Positions 16,475-26,237 of a stretch of DNA of 64,000 nt are shown piece by piece. The position numbers and the translations under genes were made by a program. The notes beneath the pieces were generated by a model that was not told the origin of the DNA, did not search any database, and saw only the letters and a list, made by a program, of their open reading frames with translations. Position 1 is the stretch's first letter; each line of letters starts with the position of its first letter. This stretch comes from Vibrio marisflavi CECT 7928. GTDB lineage: Bacteria > Pseudomonadota > Gammaproteobacteria > Enterobacterales > Vibrionaceae. The stretch covers positions 1,054,001-1,118,000 of the forward strand of contig NZ_CAKLDM010000001.1 of assembly GCF_921294215.1 (NCBI RefSeq). Direction: 5' to 3'.

Positions 16475-18009
16475 TACTTTTTCTCCCCTTCGTCAGCGGC
16501 TACGTTAATCGCATCAATTCGACTGCTGTTAAACAGGTTAAATTTGCTATCACTGCCTTTGCAGCCATCACCAAAGCTAAAACCGCAGCCTTTGCTTTCA
16601 GGGAACGCTTCACGAGCTAGCTCTCGGTGGCTTGGCGGAATAACAAAACGATCTTCATAGTTTGCTATCGCAAGGTAGCGATACATTTCTTTTGCTTGTG
16701 ATTCAGTTAATCCAGCTTCTTGCAACGCACGTAAATCGGTCACACCATCAACCGTTTCAGCTCGTTTATATAGGCGCATTGCCATCATACGTTTTAGAGC
16801 TTCAAGCACTGGTTTCTCATCACCAGCGGTTAGCAAGTTCGCTAGGTATTTAACTGGGATACGTAGTTTTTCGATTTCAGGCAGTACACCTTCACCATCT
16901 AACATTCCAGAGTCAGCCGCAGACTGGATTGGAGAGAGTGGCGGGACGTACCACACCATAGGTAGCGTGCGGTATTCCGGATGAAGAGGCAGGGCCAATT
17001 TCCAATCCACCGCCATTTTATACACTGGCGATTGCTGGGCTGATTCGATGACACTCATAGGAATGCCTTGTTCTTGCGCTTGCTTGATAACTTCTGGATC
17101 ATTTGGATCTAAGAAGATATCTAGCTGACGCTGATACAAATCTTTTTCATTTTCCGTTGATGCCGCTTGTTCGATACGGTCTGCGTCATAAAGCATCACG
17201 CCTAAATACCGGATACGGCCTACACAAGTCTCTGAACATACTGTTGGTAGCCCCGCTTCGATACGAGGGAAACAGAAGGTACATTTTTCTGATTTACCGC
17301 TCTTCCAGTTGAAATAGATTTTTTTGTACGGACAGCCTGTTACACACATTCTCCAACCACGACATTTGTCTTGGTCGATAAGAACCACACCATCTTCATC
17401 GCGCTTGTAAATAGCGCCACTTGGACACGTAGCCACACAAGCTGGGTTCAAGCAGTGTTCACACAAACGAGGCAAATAAGCCATAAACGTGTTTTCGAAC
17501 TCGCCATACATTTGCTTCTGCATGTCATTAAAGTTCTGATCTTGTGAACGTTTAGAAAACTCTCCGCCAAGGATCTCTTCCCAGTTTGGACCTGACTTAA
17601 TCTTGTCCATTCGCTTGCCAGTGATTGCCGAGCGAGGACGAGCAATAGGCTGATGCTTACCTTGAGGTGCGTTTTGCAAACGCTCGTAGTCAAAGTTAAA
17701 CGGTTCATAATATTCGTCGATAGTCGGCATATGTGGGTTGCTGAAAATCTTCGATAGCAAACTAACCTTATTGCCCATGCGAGGCGTTAATTTGCCAGAG
17801 ATACCGCGTATCCAGCCGCCTTTCCACTTTTCTTGGTTTTCCCAGTCATTCGGAAAACCGATACCCGGTTTGCTTTCTACGTTGTTAAACCAGCCGTATT
17901 CGATACCTTCACGGCTTGTCCAAACATTCTTACAGGTGACTGAGCAGGTATGACAACCGATACACTTGTCTAGGTTCAATACCATGCCAACTTGAGAGCG
18001 GATTTTCAT
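16474..18009 (-). CDS. narH: Respiratory nitrate reductase beta subunit (iron-sulfur)
   Basis: Electron-transfer subunit of the membrane nitrate reductase, 511 residues. Four cysteine clusters are visible in order: C-I-G-C-H-T-C-S-V-T-C (residues 16-26), C-E-H-C-L-N-P-A-C-V-A-T-C-P, C-R-G-W-R-M-C-V-T-G-C-P with the tryptophan that makes this the [3Fe-4S] centre, and C-T-F-C near residue 245 with further cysteines. Spacing and length match NarH exactly. It overlaps narG by one base. Confidence 0.96.
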   Translation of the reverse strand: MKIRSQVGMVLNLDKCIGCHTCSVTCKNVWTSREGIEYGWFNNVESKPGIGFPNDWENQEKWKGGWIRGISGKLTPRMGNKVSLLSKIFSNPHMPTIDEYYEPFNFDYERLQNAPQGKHQPIARPRSAITGKRMDKIKSGPNWEEILGGEFSKRSQDQNFNDMQKQMYGEFENTFMAYLPRLCEHCLNPACVATCPSGAIYKRDEDGVVLIDQDKCRGWRMCVTGCPYKKIYFNWKSGKSEKCTFCFPRIEAGLPTVCSETCVGRIRYLGVMLYDADRIEQAASTENEKDLYQRQLDIFLDPNDPEVIKQAQEQGIPMSVIESAQQSPVYKMAVDWKLALPLHPEYRTLPMVWYVPPLSPIQSAADSGMLDGEGVLPEIEKLRIPVKYLANLLTAGDEKPVLEALKRMMAMRLYKRAETVDGVTDLRALQEAGLTESQAKEMYRYLAIANYEDRFVIPPSHRELAREAFPESKGCGFSFGDGCKGSDSKFNLFNSSRIDAINVAADEGEKK

Positions 18010-21000
18010 TATTTCTCCTCCTGCTGAGTAGTTGCAGACTGGGTATAATCGTTACCTTCATCGTCTAACCAACGAACATCTTTCATCTTGCGTACTACAA
18101 CAAACTCGTCACGGTTTGAGCCAACAGTGCCGTAGTAGTTAAAGCCATAGGATTGCTGAGCGTATCCACCAATCATGTGTGTTGGTTTCGGACTCACTCG
18201 AGTCACTGAGTTATGGATACCACCGCGTTGCCCAGTTACCTCTGATCCCGGCAAATTCACCAATCGTTCTTGAGCGTGATACATCATCACCATGCCAGAA
18301 GGCACACGTTGACTGACTACTGCACGAGCAGTTAGAGCACCGTGGCTGTTATAGGCTTCTAGCCAGTCGTTATCTTCAATACCAAGCTCTTTGGCGTCGT
18401 CTTCGCTCATCCACACAATTGGGCCGCCACGAGAAAGCGTCAGCATCAATAGGTTTTCACTGTAGGTTGAGTGAATGCCCCATTTCTGGTGTGGAGTGAT
18501 AAAGTTGAGCGCTTTTTCTGGATAGCCGTTGCTCTTCTTGCCCATTACAGTTTTCACCGAGCGAGTATCCACTGGTGGACGATACGTCACCAAGCTCTCA
18601 CCGAATGCACGCATCCATTGGTGATCTTGATAAAGCTGCTGACGACCAGACAGAGTTCGCCATGGGATCAGCTCGTGAACATTGGTGTAGCATGCGGTGT
18701 AAGAAACATGTTCATCTTCAAGGCCAGACCAAGTTGGGCTTGAGATGATCTTACGCGGCTGTGCTTGCAAATCGTGGAAACGAATTTTCTCGTCTTCTTT
18801 ACAGTTAGCGAGGTGTGCGTGCTCGCGGCCGGTTTTCTCTTCCAGTGCTTTCCAAGCTTTTACTGCGACTTGACCATTGGTTTCAGGCGCAAGTGATAAA
18901 ATCACTTCGGCAGCATCGACTGCGGTTTCAATTTTCGCTTTACCAGCGTTCGCACCCTCTTCATGGGTGTAATTTAGCTTTTTAAGGAAATCGACTTCGG
19001 TCTTGGTATCCCAGTTGATACCTTTGCCGCCGTTACCTTGTTCTTCCAATAGTGGCCCTACAGAGGTAAAGCGCGCGTAAGTGTTTGGATAATCGCGAGT
19101 CACGGTTTTAATGTGAGGTGCGGTTTGGCCCGGAATTAGGTCACACTCGCCTTTTTTCCAATCTAATACATCAAATGGCTGAGCCATTTCTGCATTCGAG
19201 TCATGTTGAATTGGCAGAGTCACTACATCAGTTTCTACGCCCAAGTGCCCTTCACTGACTTCAGAGAACTTCTTCGCGATACCTTTGTAGATTTCCCAGT
19301 CACTCTTTGACTCCCACGCTGGATCAACGGCTGCTGATAATGGATGAATGAACGGATGCATGTCAGACGTATTCATATCGTCTTTTTCATACCAAGTCGC
19401 TGTAGGCAACACGATATCGGAGAACAAACACGTACTCGACATACGGAAATCAAGCGTGACAACAAGATCGAGTTTGCCTTCTGCAGCTTGCTCTTTCCAT
19501 TCCACTTCCTGAGACTCATTCTGGCCTTCTTCGCCCAAGTCTTTACCTTGAATACCATGCTCGGTACCCAGTAGGTATTTCAGTAAGTATTCGTGACCTT
19601 TACCTGATGAACCTAATAGGTTCGAGCGCCAGATAAACATGTTACGTGGGTAGTTTTGCGCTTCATCCGGCTGTTCAGAGGCAAAACGAATGCTGCCATC
19701 TTTTAGCCCTTGAACCGTGTAATCTTCTGCTGTCATGCCTTGAGCTTTTGCATTGTGCTCAATATGCAGTGGGTTAACATTTAGCTGTGGTGAAGACGGC
19801 AACCAACCTAAGCGCTCAGCTTTGACGTTTAAATCAATCAGGCTTTGACTGAAATCTTGTTTATTTGCCATTGGTGACAGCAATTCATCGGTTTTCAAAG
19901 ACTCATAACGCCACTGGCTAGAGTGCTTATAGAAGAACGAAGTACTGTTCATGTGGCGTGGCGGCTTTTGCCAATCCAAACCAAATGCCAGAGGCTGCCA
20001 ACCGGTTTGTGGGCGCAGTTTTTCTTGACCAACATAGTGAGCCCAGCCGCCACCGCTTTGGCCAATACAACCACAGAAGATCAGCATGTTAATAAGCGCA
20101 CGGTAAGTGCTGTCCATGTGATACCAGTGGTTGATACCCGCACCAACGATAATCATAGAGCGGCCACGAGTCGATTCAGCATTTTCACCAAACTCTCGGG
20201 CAATACGGATTATTTCATTGCGGTTCACGCCTGTAATACGCTCAGCCCAAGCTGGCGTATAGGCTTTAACGTCATCATAAGATGTCGCGCAGTGCTCATC
20301 GTTTAAGCCTCGCTCAACGCCGTAGTTAGCCATTGTTAGATCGTAAACACTGGCGACTAGCAAGTCAGAACCGTCCGCGCCTTTAATGCGTTTCACCGGA
20401 ATTTTGTGTGGGATGATTTCGCTTAAGCCAACACTTTCGAAGTGTTCGCTTTGCTCGCCACCAAAGTAAGGGAAGCCCACTTCTACTACTTCATCGCTTG
20501 AATCAATCAAGCTTAAACGTAGATTTCTTTCTTGCTCAGACTTACCGTCTTTTTGCTCTAGGTTCCACTTACCATCTTCACCCCAGCGATAACCGATTGA
20601 ACCTTGTGGCGCAATCAATTCACCGCTATCTTGGTCGATAGCAATCGTCTTCCACTCTGGGTTATTGTCTTGACCTAAATTGTCTACCAAGTCTGACGCG
20701 CGCAACATTCTGCCAGCGCCATACAAACCATCTTCGCGTGACTCAAGTGTCACCAGCATTGGCATATCAGAATATTGACGAGCGTAATTACTGAAGTATT
20801 CCACTTGGCGTTTGGTGTGGAATTCGGTTAGCAGCACATGCCCCATTGCCATTGCCATTGCGCTGTCTGTCCCCTGTTTCGGGTTCATCCAGTGATCACA
20901 AAGTTTCGCGACTTCTGCGTAGTCTGGTGTAACCGCGACAGTTTTGGTGCCTTTATAGCGAACTTCAGTAAAGAAGTGTGCATCTGGGGTACGCGTTTGA

Positions 21001-21773
21001 GGGATGTTTGAGCCCCAAGCGATGATATATGAAGAGTTGTACCAATCAGCTGATTCAGGCACGTCCGTTTGCTCACCCCATGTCATTGGAGACGCAGGTG
21101 GTAAATCGCAATACCAATCGTAGAAGCTCAAGCAAGAGCCGCCAATCAGTGACAAATAACGCGCACCTGCCGCGTAAGAAACCATCGACATTGCAGGGAT
21201 TGGCGAGAAACCAACAATACGATCTGGGCCGTATTCTTTGATAGTGCTAACGTTCGATGCCGCGATCAACTCGTTCACTTCATCCCAGTTAGCACGCACA
21301 AATCCGCCACGTCCACGGGCTTTCTTGTACTGCTTCATTTTATCTGGATTAGAAGAAATTGACTGCCAAGCATCTACAGGATCAGGGTGCTGCTGCTTAG
21401 CTTCACGCCATAGCTTTAGAAGGCGCTTACGAATCATTGGGTATTTAACGCGGTTAGCGCTATATAAATACCAAGAGTAACTTGCACCACGTGGACAGCC
21501 ACGAGGCTCATGGTTTGGTAAATCTGGGCGAGTACGAGGATAATCCGTTTGCTGAGTTTCCCAAGTCACTAAACCGTTTTTGACATAAATTTTCCAGCTA
21601 CAAGAACCTGTACAATTCACACCATGCGTTGAACGCACAACCTTGTCATGCTGCCAGCGACTGCGGTAGCCATCTTCCCAATCACGGTTTGTATCAAGTG
21701 TCTGGCCGTGTTTACCAGCAAAGGTACCATTGAGCTGTTTGAAATAGCGAAATCTGTCGAGAAATTTACTCAT
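18009..21773 (-). CDS. narG: Respiratory nitrate reductase alpha subunit (molybdenum catalytic)
   Basis: Reduces nitrate to nitrite on the cytoplasmic face, using a bis-MGD molybdenum cofactor and one [4Fe-4S] cluster. The 1254-residue length is standard. The N-terminal H-G-V-N-C-T-G-S-C-S-W-K (about residue 50) gives the histidine and cysteine ligands of the FS0 cluster, and Y-N-S-S-Y-I-I-A-W-G-S-N-I-P-Q-T-R-T-P-D is the conserved segment with the molybdenum region. There is no twin-arginine signal, as expected for a cytoplasmic-side NarG. First gene of narGHJI; the promoter region upstream holds a perfect FNR box and a NarL 7-2-7 site. Confidence 0.97.
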   Translation of the reverse strand: MSKFLDRFRYFKQLNGTFAGKHGQTLDTNRDWEDGYRSRWQHDKVVRSTHGVNCTGSCSWKIYVKNGLVTWETQQTDYPRTRPDLPNHEPRGCPRGASYSWYLYSANRVKYPMIRKRLLKLWREAKQQHPDPVDAWQSISSNPDKMKQYKKARGRGGFVRANWDEVNELIAASNVSTIKEYGPDRIVGFSPIPAMSMVSYAAGARYLSLIGGSCLSFYDWYCDLPPASPMTWGEQTDVPESADWYNSSYIIAWGSNIPQTRTPDAHFFTEVRYKGTKTVAVTPDYAEVAKLCDHWMNPKQGTDSAMAMAMGHVLLTEFHTKRQVEYFSNYARQYSDMPMLVTLESREDGLYGAGRMLRASDLVDNLGQDNNPEWKTIAIDQDSGELIAPQGSIGYRWGEDGKWNLEQKDGKSEQERNLRLSLIDSSDEVVEVGFPYFGGEQSEHFESVGLSEIIPHKIPVKRIKGADGSDLLVASVYDLTMANYGVERGLNDEHCATSYDDVKAYTPAWAERITGVNRNEIIRIAREFGENAESTRGRSMIIVGAGINHWYHMDSTYRALINMLIFCGCIGQSGGGWAHYVGQEKLRPQTGWQPLAFGLDWQKPPRHMNSTSFFYKHSSQWRYESLKTDELLSPMANKQDFSQSLIDLNVKAERLGWLPSSPQLNVNPLHIEHNAKAQGMTAEDYTVQGLKDGSIRFASEQPDEAQNYPRNMFIWRSNLLGSSGKGHEYLLKYLLGTEHGIQGKDLGEEGQNESQEVEWKEQAAEGKLDLVVTLDFRMSSTCLFSDIVLPTATWYEKDDMNTSDMHPFIHPLSAAVDPAWESKSDWEIYKGIAKKFSEVSEGHLGVETDVVTLPIQHDSNAEMAQPFDVLDWKKGECDLIPGQTAPHIKTVTRDYPNTYARFTSVGPLLEEQGNGGKGINWDTKTEVDFLKKLNYTHEEGANAGKAKIETAVDAAEVILSLAPETNGQVAVKAWKALEEKTGREHAHLANCKEDEKIRFHDLQAQPRKIISSPTWSGLEDEHVSYTACYTNVHELIPWRTLSGRQQLYQDHQWMRAFGESLVTYRPPVDTRSVKTVMGKKSNGYPEKALNFITPHQKWGIHSTYSENLLMLTLSRGGPIVWMSEDDAKELGIEDNDWLEAYNSHGALTARAVVSQRVPSGMVMMYHAQERLVNLPGSEVTGQRGGIHNSVTRVSPKPTHMIGGYAQQSYGFNYYGTVGSNRDEFVVVRKMKDVRWLDDEGNDYTQSATTQQEEK

Positions 21774-21853
21774 GCGCCAAGTACTCCTAATCGCATATTT
21801 ATCAAGCGAATTAATAATTAGCGTTAGAGTAATCAGTAGCGAATATCACCTGA

Positions 21854-21867
21854 TTGATAAGGATCAA
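21854..21867 (-). promoter_or_regulatory. FNR box upstream of narG
   Basis: TTGATAAGGATCAA is a perfect match to TTGAT-N4-ATCAA. It sits 80-95 bases before the narG start, fitting activation under low oxygen. Confidence 0.88.
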
Positions 21868-21905
21868 CTTAACTCGGTGCCTAACTGGCAAAAAACAGGC
21901 AAAAC

Positions 21906-21921
21906 TACCTACTATTAGGTA
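21906..21921 (-). promoter_or_regulatory. NarL/NarP 7-2-7 site upstream of narG
   Basis: TACCTACTATTAGGTA is two heptamers (TACYYMT and AKRRGTA) in inverted 7-2-7 arrangement, the preferred binding form of phosphorylated NarL or NarP. It lies about 40 bases upstream of the FNR box. Confidence 0.85.
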
Positions 21922-22044
21922 TACTCAAACCAAAAGTAAGGCATTGTTTTTATTGGATATTTTAAGAAACTAGCAACGAAACAATAAAAGAGTTAAGACT
22001 GCAGGATATTTGGGGGTAGTAGGCATTTGTGACTTCAGAACGCA

Positions 22045-22069
22045 AAAAGGTCAGCGATGCTGACCTTTT
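22045..22069. terminator. Intrinsic terminator after narK
   Basis: A perfect 11-bp stem AAAAGGTCAGC / GCTGACCTTTT with a 3-base loop, flanked by A-run and T-run. It lies between narK and the narG promoter, so narK and narGHJI are separately transcribed. Confidence 0.9.
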
Positions 22070-22090
22070 CAAATGTGCTAACTGGGAGAG

Positions 22091-23488
22091 CTAAGCCGTA
22101 CGCATGTGTAGCTCTCTATTTTTAGGGCCGTATACACCCAAACAAATTAGGATACACACAACATAAAAAGCCATAAATATCAGCAAAGCAGCAACTGGAG
22201 AGCCAGTCAAAGCAATAGCTGTACCGAATGACTTAGGAACAAAGAAGCCACCAGCGGCACCGATTGCTGAAATAAACCCAAGTGCTGCAGCTGTACTTTT
22301 AATTGCTTCGTCTTCTGCTTCTTCTTGTGTGTGTTTCATGGCTAAGCCACGCTCTACCGAGATCTTTCTGAACGTGACCGCGATCATTTGATATGCCGAG
22401 CCACTACCTAAACCAGCCGTTGCAAACAAGAACATAAAAGCAGCGAAGAACAGTGCGAAATCACCTTCTGATGTCGCCGAAGGCAACGCCATCAATACCA
22501 CAGCACAAAAAACAATCATTGCCACAAAGTTTAACGCCGTCACTCGAACGCCAGTATATTTATCCGCTAATACACCACCAATCGGGCGCATCAATGAACC
22601 GATCAGTGGGCCTAAGAAAGCGTATTCAATAATGTCTACTTTAGGGAACTGTGTTTTTGTAAGAACGGCAAAACCTGCGCAAAACCCGATGAACGATCCA
22701 AATGTCCAAAAGTATTGAGTACTTAAAATCCACATATGTGGACGTTTTAAAATGGGTAACTGCTCTTTCAAAGAAGACTTAGCTACCTTGAGATCGTTCA
22801 TACCGAACCAAGCTAACGCTGCAGCAATGAGAACTAGCGGTACCCACATAAATGCTGCATTCGAAACATAAATTTTTGAGCCGTCGAATAAAGTAGTGCC
22901 TGACTCACCAAAGATACCAATTGTAATAACCAACGGTGCAAAAAGCTGCATGATGCTGACGCCAAGGTTTCCTAACCCTCCGTTTAGTCCAAGTGATGTA
23001 CCTTGCTGCTTTTTTGGATAGAAGAAGCTGATATTGGCCATACTTGACGCGAAGTTACCGCCTGCAACACCACAAAGTAACGAAATCAATACGAAAGTAG
23101 AGTACGGCGTTGTTGGATCATTAACAGCAAACCCTAACCATAACGCTGGAATAGCCAAAAATGCGGTGCAAAGCGTTGTCCATAAACGACCACCAAAAAT
23201 AGGTACCATAAAAGAAAACGGCACTCGCATAATAGCACCTGAAGCCGCGGGTAATGCGGTTAACATAAATAGTTTACTGGTAGAAAAGTGAAAACCTATC
23301 TTATTTAAACTAATAGCTACTGTACTAAATAGCATCCATACACAAAAAGATAGTAATAAGCATATTATTGAAATAATTAGGTTTTTATTCGCTATTTTTT
23401 TGCCTCCATTTTCCCAAAATGATTTATCTTCTGGGTGCCACTCGGTGATTAAACCGTTAGCCCGTCCTTGAGTATTTGCTTTAGCCAT
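22091..23488 (-). CDS. narK: Nitrate/nitrite transporter (MFS)
   Basis: Imports nitrate and/or exports nitrite across the inner membrane. The start at 23488 (MAKANTQGRANG) gives 465 residues; a TTG 15 bases upstream is less likely. Twelve membrane segments are visible. The two nitrate-signature glycine-rich stretches typical of NarK are present: G-V-A-G-G-N-F-A-S-S-M-A-N-I-S-F-F-Y-P in segment 5 and the G-L-G-S-G-S-A-Y-Q-M-I-A-V-T-F in segment 11. It is transcribed in the same direction as narGHJI and divergently from narXL. Confidence 0.94.
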   Translation of the reverse strand: MAKANTQGRANGLITEWHPEDKSFWENGGKKIANKNLIISIICLLLSFCVWMLFSTVAISLNKIGFHFSTSKLFMLTALPAASGAIMRVPFSFMVPIFGGRLWTTLCTAFLAIPALWLGFAVNDPTTPYSTFVLISLLCGVAGGNFASSMANISFFYPKKQQGTSLGLNGGLGNLGVSIMQLFAPLVITIGIFGESGTTLFDGSKIYVSNAAFMWVPLVLIAAALAWFGMNDLKVAKSSLKEQLPILKRPHMWILSTQYFWTFGSFIGFCAGFAVLTKTQFPKVDIIEYAFLGPLIGSLMRPIGGVLADKYTGVRVTALNFVAMIVFCAVVLMALPSATSEGDFALFFAAFMFLFATAGLGSGSAYQMIAVTFRKISVERGLAMKHTQEEAEDEAIKSTAAALGFISAIGAAGGFFVPKSFGTAIALTGSPVAALLIFMAFYVVCILICLGVYGPKNRELHMRTA

Positions 23489-23550
23489 AATATTAACTAC
23501 CAATGATGAGGATATTTTGCTCTGTTATACTCATATTTCTTTTGTCATTA

Positions 23551-23564
23551 ATGATCTCAATCAA
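23551..23564 (-). promoter_or_regulatory. FNR-like box upstream of narK
   Basis: ATGATCTCAATCAA has one mismatch to TTGAT-N4-ATCAA. It lies 63-76 bases upstream of the narK start, a typical class II position. Confidence 0.6.
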
Positions 23565-23601
23565 CCCGCGTTTTATTGGATTTTGTGCAAACTATCGAAA
23601 C

Positions 23602-23617
23602 TACCTATAATTAGGTA
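23602..23617. promoter_or_regulatory. NarL/NarP 7-2-7 site in the narK-narX gap
   Basis: TACCTATAATTAGGTA is a perfect 7-2-7 inverted heptamer pair. It lies between the divergent narK and narX genes and could control either or both. Confidence 0.87.
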
Positions 23618-23792
23618 TTAATTGATTGAATTATTTTTTATAAAAAACAAATAGCTACACTAAAACTTCCAATTTGAAGAAAATCACAAGAAGGCATATA
23701 TATCTTTGGTGGTAGTGATATTTCTAATATGAAATAAAACACTTAAAATAAAGAGTAATCTGTAACTAGGGTCTGTGACCTAGAGAGTTTAA

Positions 23793-25535
23793 ATGGTTCA
23801 AGTGAATACAAATAAATTCGAGTTTAGCTCGTCCTCCGTAACCGGAGTCATGTTTCTCTCCATGATGTTTCTTAGCATTTCAGCCATCATCAGTATTTCT
23901 ATTTGCATTTGGATATCTGGAAACATTCAAGGCGATGGGCACGAAATTAATCGACTTGGCCACATGCGCATGGAAAGCTACCGCTTACTGTCTAAAGTCC
24001 CTCTAAAACCGGAAGATATGCACTATATCGAGCAATTAGAGGCTGATACCGCATCTCCTATCTTGGACTCGTATTGGAATGACGACTCAATCAAAAATAG
24101 CCAAAAGGAAATTATTGCGTTTTGGTTTAATCAAGTAAAACCTTCTCTTCTTAAAGCAACCAGCATTACTGAAGAAAGTAACATGATTGCAGAATTCGAA
24201 CACCGCATTGACCACCTAGTGAACACTTACGATCGCGACACAGAGCATAAGGTTCTGATTTTAAGAGCATCTTTATATTCCTTTTTAGCTATCACCTTGC
24301 TTCTTTTTATCTTCATCGCTATCCAATTGAGGCTAAAGATACTACTCCCTTGGAAAGATTTAATGCGCGCTATTGCCGCACTAAAAGCTGGCGATTTAAC
24401 AGCGCGATGCAACGCGAAAGACTATAAGGGTGAATTCAGCGTATTAGGTTCTGTAATCAATGATATGGCTGAGGAGATCAAGCTGACTCATACTGGCTTG
24501 GAAGAAAAAATACGCGAAAAAACAAACAATTTAACCTATAAAAACCGACTGCTCGACTTTATGTTCAGAGCCAGCGGGACACTTATTTCTAAACCTCACC
24601 TAGACGACAACAAGCTTTACGCTCCTATTCTTCATGAGTTGAAGGACATCACCAATAGCAAAAGTGTCACGCTAGATATTCACTCAGAGGAAGAGAATAT
24701 CTCTAAACACAGTATCCAAGAAATTGCAGAAGACGGCATTCCACCTGAAGATCATTTTGAGTGCGTTTTGCTCGATGAACACAAACATTATGGCGCTCTG
24801 CATATCGAGTTTTATCAGTCGGATCAAAATACCACGATAGCCAAAAACTTAATTCAAGCCTTAGCTGATCAAATCACACGTTCAATCGCTTCAAAACAGC
24901 AAGCAAAAGTAAAAGAAAACCTCGTGTTAGCGGAAGAACGCGCGGCAATCGCCAGAGAGTTGCACGATTCTATTGCTCAATCTCTATCGTCATTAAAAAT
25001 GCGTATCAGTGCATTGCAAATGCAAAAAGACAATTTGACCGAAACACAAATCAATATTATTCAAGATATACGCACAGAAACCAGCAGCGCCTATTCTCAA
25101 TTGCGCCAGCTACTTTCCACTTTCAGACTACAGTTAAACGACAATGATTTTTCTACAACAATGAAAAATATCATTACTGATTTTAACCATCGACTTGGGT
25201 TTAATATTGATTATACTCTAGTGCCGATAACAGGACTGCTAACACCACGGCAGGAAATTAATTTAGTCTTTATTGTAAAAGAGGCGCTAAATAACGTTTA
25301 TAAACATGCGAACGCAACCGACGTGAGAGTGTCTATTTTACCTAACGACTCAAAGCAAGACATCACCGTTACTATCTCAGACAATGGTGTTGGAATTATT
25401 CAAGAAAGTAAGCCAAATCATCATGGTATTAATATTATGAAAGAGCGAGCATTGCTAATCGATAGTCATTTAAATATCCGCTCTTCTTCTGATGAGGGCA
25501 CAGAAATACAATTGACCATAGGCTGGAGCAAATAA
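23793..25535 (+). CDS. narX: Nitrate/nitrite sensor histidine kinase
   Basis: Membrane sensor that phosphorylates NarL when nitrate or nitrite binds its periplasmic domain. The 580-residue protein has membrane segments at about residues 17-42 and 157-178. Right after the first is the P-box G-H-E-I-N-R-L-G-H-M-R-M-E-S-Y-R-L (residues 49-65), the anion-binding signature of NarX/NarQ. HAMP follows the second segment, then a GAF-like central region, then the HisKA_3 H-box A-I-A-R-E-L-H-D-S-I-A-Q-S-L with phosphorylated His391, and the ATPase motifs N-N-V-Y-K-H-A-N-A and D-N-G-V-G-I. It could equally be called NarQ; placement beside narK and narL as in enterics favours narX. Confidence 0.9.
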   Translation: MVQVNTNKFEFSSSSVTGVMFLSMMFLSISAIISISICIWISGNIQGDGHEINRLGHMRMESYRLLSKVPLKPEDMHYIEQLEADTASPILDSYWNDDSIKNSQKEIIAFWFNQVKPSLLKATSITEESNMIAEFEHRIDHLVNTYDRDTEHKVLILRASLYSFLAITLLLFIFIAIQLRLKILLPWKDLMRAIAALKAGDLTARCNAKDYKGEFSVLGSVINDMAEEIKLTHTGLEEKIREKTNNLTYKNRLLDFMFRASGTLISKPHLDDNKLYAPILHELKDITNSKSVTLDIHSEEENISKHSIQEIAEDGIPPEDHFECVLLDEHKHYGALHIEFYQSDQNTTIAKNLIQALADQITRSIASKQQAKVKENLVLAEERAAIARELHDSIAQSLSSLKMRISALQMQKDNLTETQINIIQDIRTETSSAYSQLRQLLSTFRLQLNDNDFSTTMKNIITDFNHRLGFNIDYTLVPITGLLTPRQEINLVFIVKEALNNVYKHANATDVRVSILPNDSKQDITVTISDNGVGIIQESKPNHHGINIMKERALLIDSHLNIRSSSDEGTEIQLTIGWSK

Positions 25536-25540
25536 AACCG

Positions 25541-26191
25541 ATGACGACAGAAAACATCAAATCTAGCGTATTACTGATTGACGACCACCCTACCCTTTGC
25601 AGTGGCCTGCAATTTCTCATCAATTCAACTGAAACCATGCAAGTTGTTGGTATCGCAAACGACGGTTCTACTGGCATTGAGTTGGCTAAGCAGTATGAAC
25701 CCGACTTGATCTTGCTTGATTTGAATATGCCAGTGATGAATGGCCTTGAGACTCTTGAAGAATTAAGAAATCAACACATTTCTAGTCGTGTGGTGATTTT
25801 TACCGTCTCAGACTACAAAGGCGATCTCACCACACTAATAAAAGCCGGTGCCGACGGTTACTTGCTTAAAGATATGGAGCCAGAAGAACTGCTGGCAAAC
25901 ATTGAAAAAGCCTGTAACGGCAACATGGTACTCAGCCCAGAGCTTGCGCCACTGCTGCTAGAAGGCATGCGTCCAAAATCCAACAACCGGAGCATTGAAA
26001 ATCTTACTCGCCGAGAGCTAGAAACGGTACGCCTCTTAAGTAAAGGGCTGACTAATAAAATGATTGCCAAAGAACTAGACATCAGTGAAGGCACAGTGAA
26101 AGTTCACGTTAAGTCCTTGCTCAAGAAACTCAACTTACGCTCCAGAGTAGAAGTTGCTATTTGGGTGAAAGAAGAGAAGGTGTTTAAGTAG
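25541..26191 (+). CDS. narL: Nitrate/nitrite response regulator
   Basis: A 216-residue two-domain regulator, exactly the NarL length, starting five bases after narX. The receiver has the acidic pair D-D-H-P near residue 14, the phosphorylation site Asp60 in L-L-D-L-N-M-P-V-M-N-G and a conserved lysine in L-L-K-D. The C-terminal LuxR/NarL helix-turn-helix reads L-T-R-R-E-L-E-T-V-R-L-L-S-K-G-L-T-N-K-M-I-A, then S-E-G-T-V-K-V-H-V-K. It should bind the 7-2-7 sites found upstream of narG and narK. NarP is the alternative name. Confidence 0.92.
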   Translation: MTTENIKSSVLLIDDHPTLCSGLQFLINSTETMQVVGIANDGSTGIELAKQYEPDLILLDLNMPVMNGLETLEELRNQHISSRVVIFTVSDYKGDLTTLIKAGADGYLLKDMEPEELLANIEKACNGNMVLSPELAPLLLEGMRPKSNNRSIENLTRRELETVRLLSKGLTNKMIAKELDISEGTVKVHVKSLLKKLNLRSRVEVAIWVKEEKVFK

Positions 26192-26206
26192 CTTTATTGC
26201 TAAGTC

Positions 26207-26229
26207 ACTGCTGCCCGCTCGGCAGCAGT
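26207..26229. terminator. Strong hairpin between narL and GNAT gene
   Basis: ACTGCTGCC / GGCAGCAGT, a perfect 9-bp GC-rich stem with a 5-base loop, lies 16 bases after the narL stop and just before the end of the convergent acetyltransferase gene. No T-run on either side. Confidence 0.5.
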
Positions 26230-26237
26230 TGCAGGCG

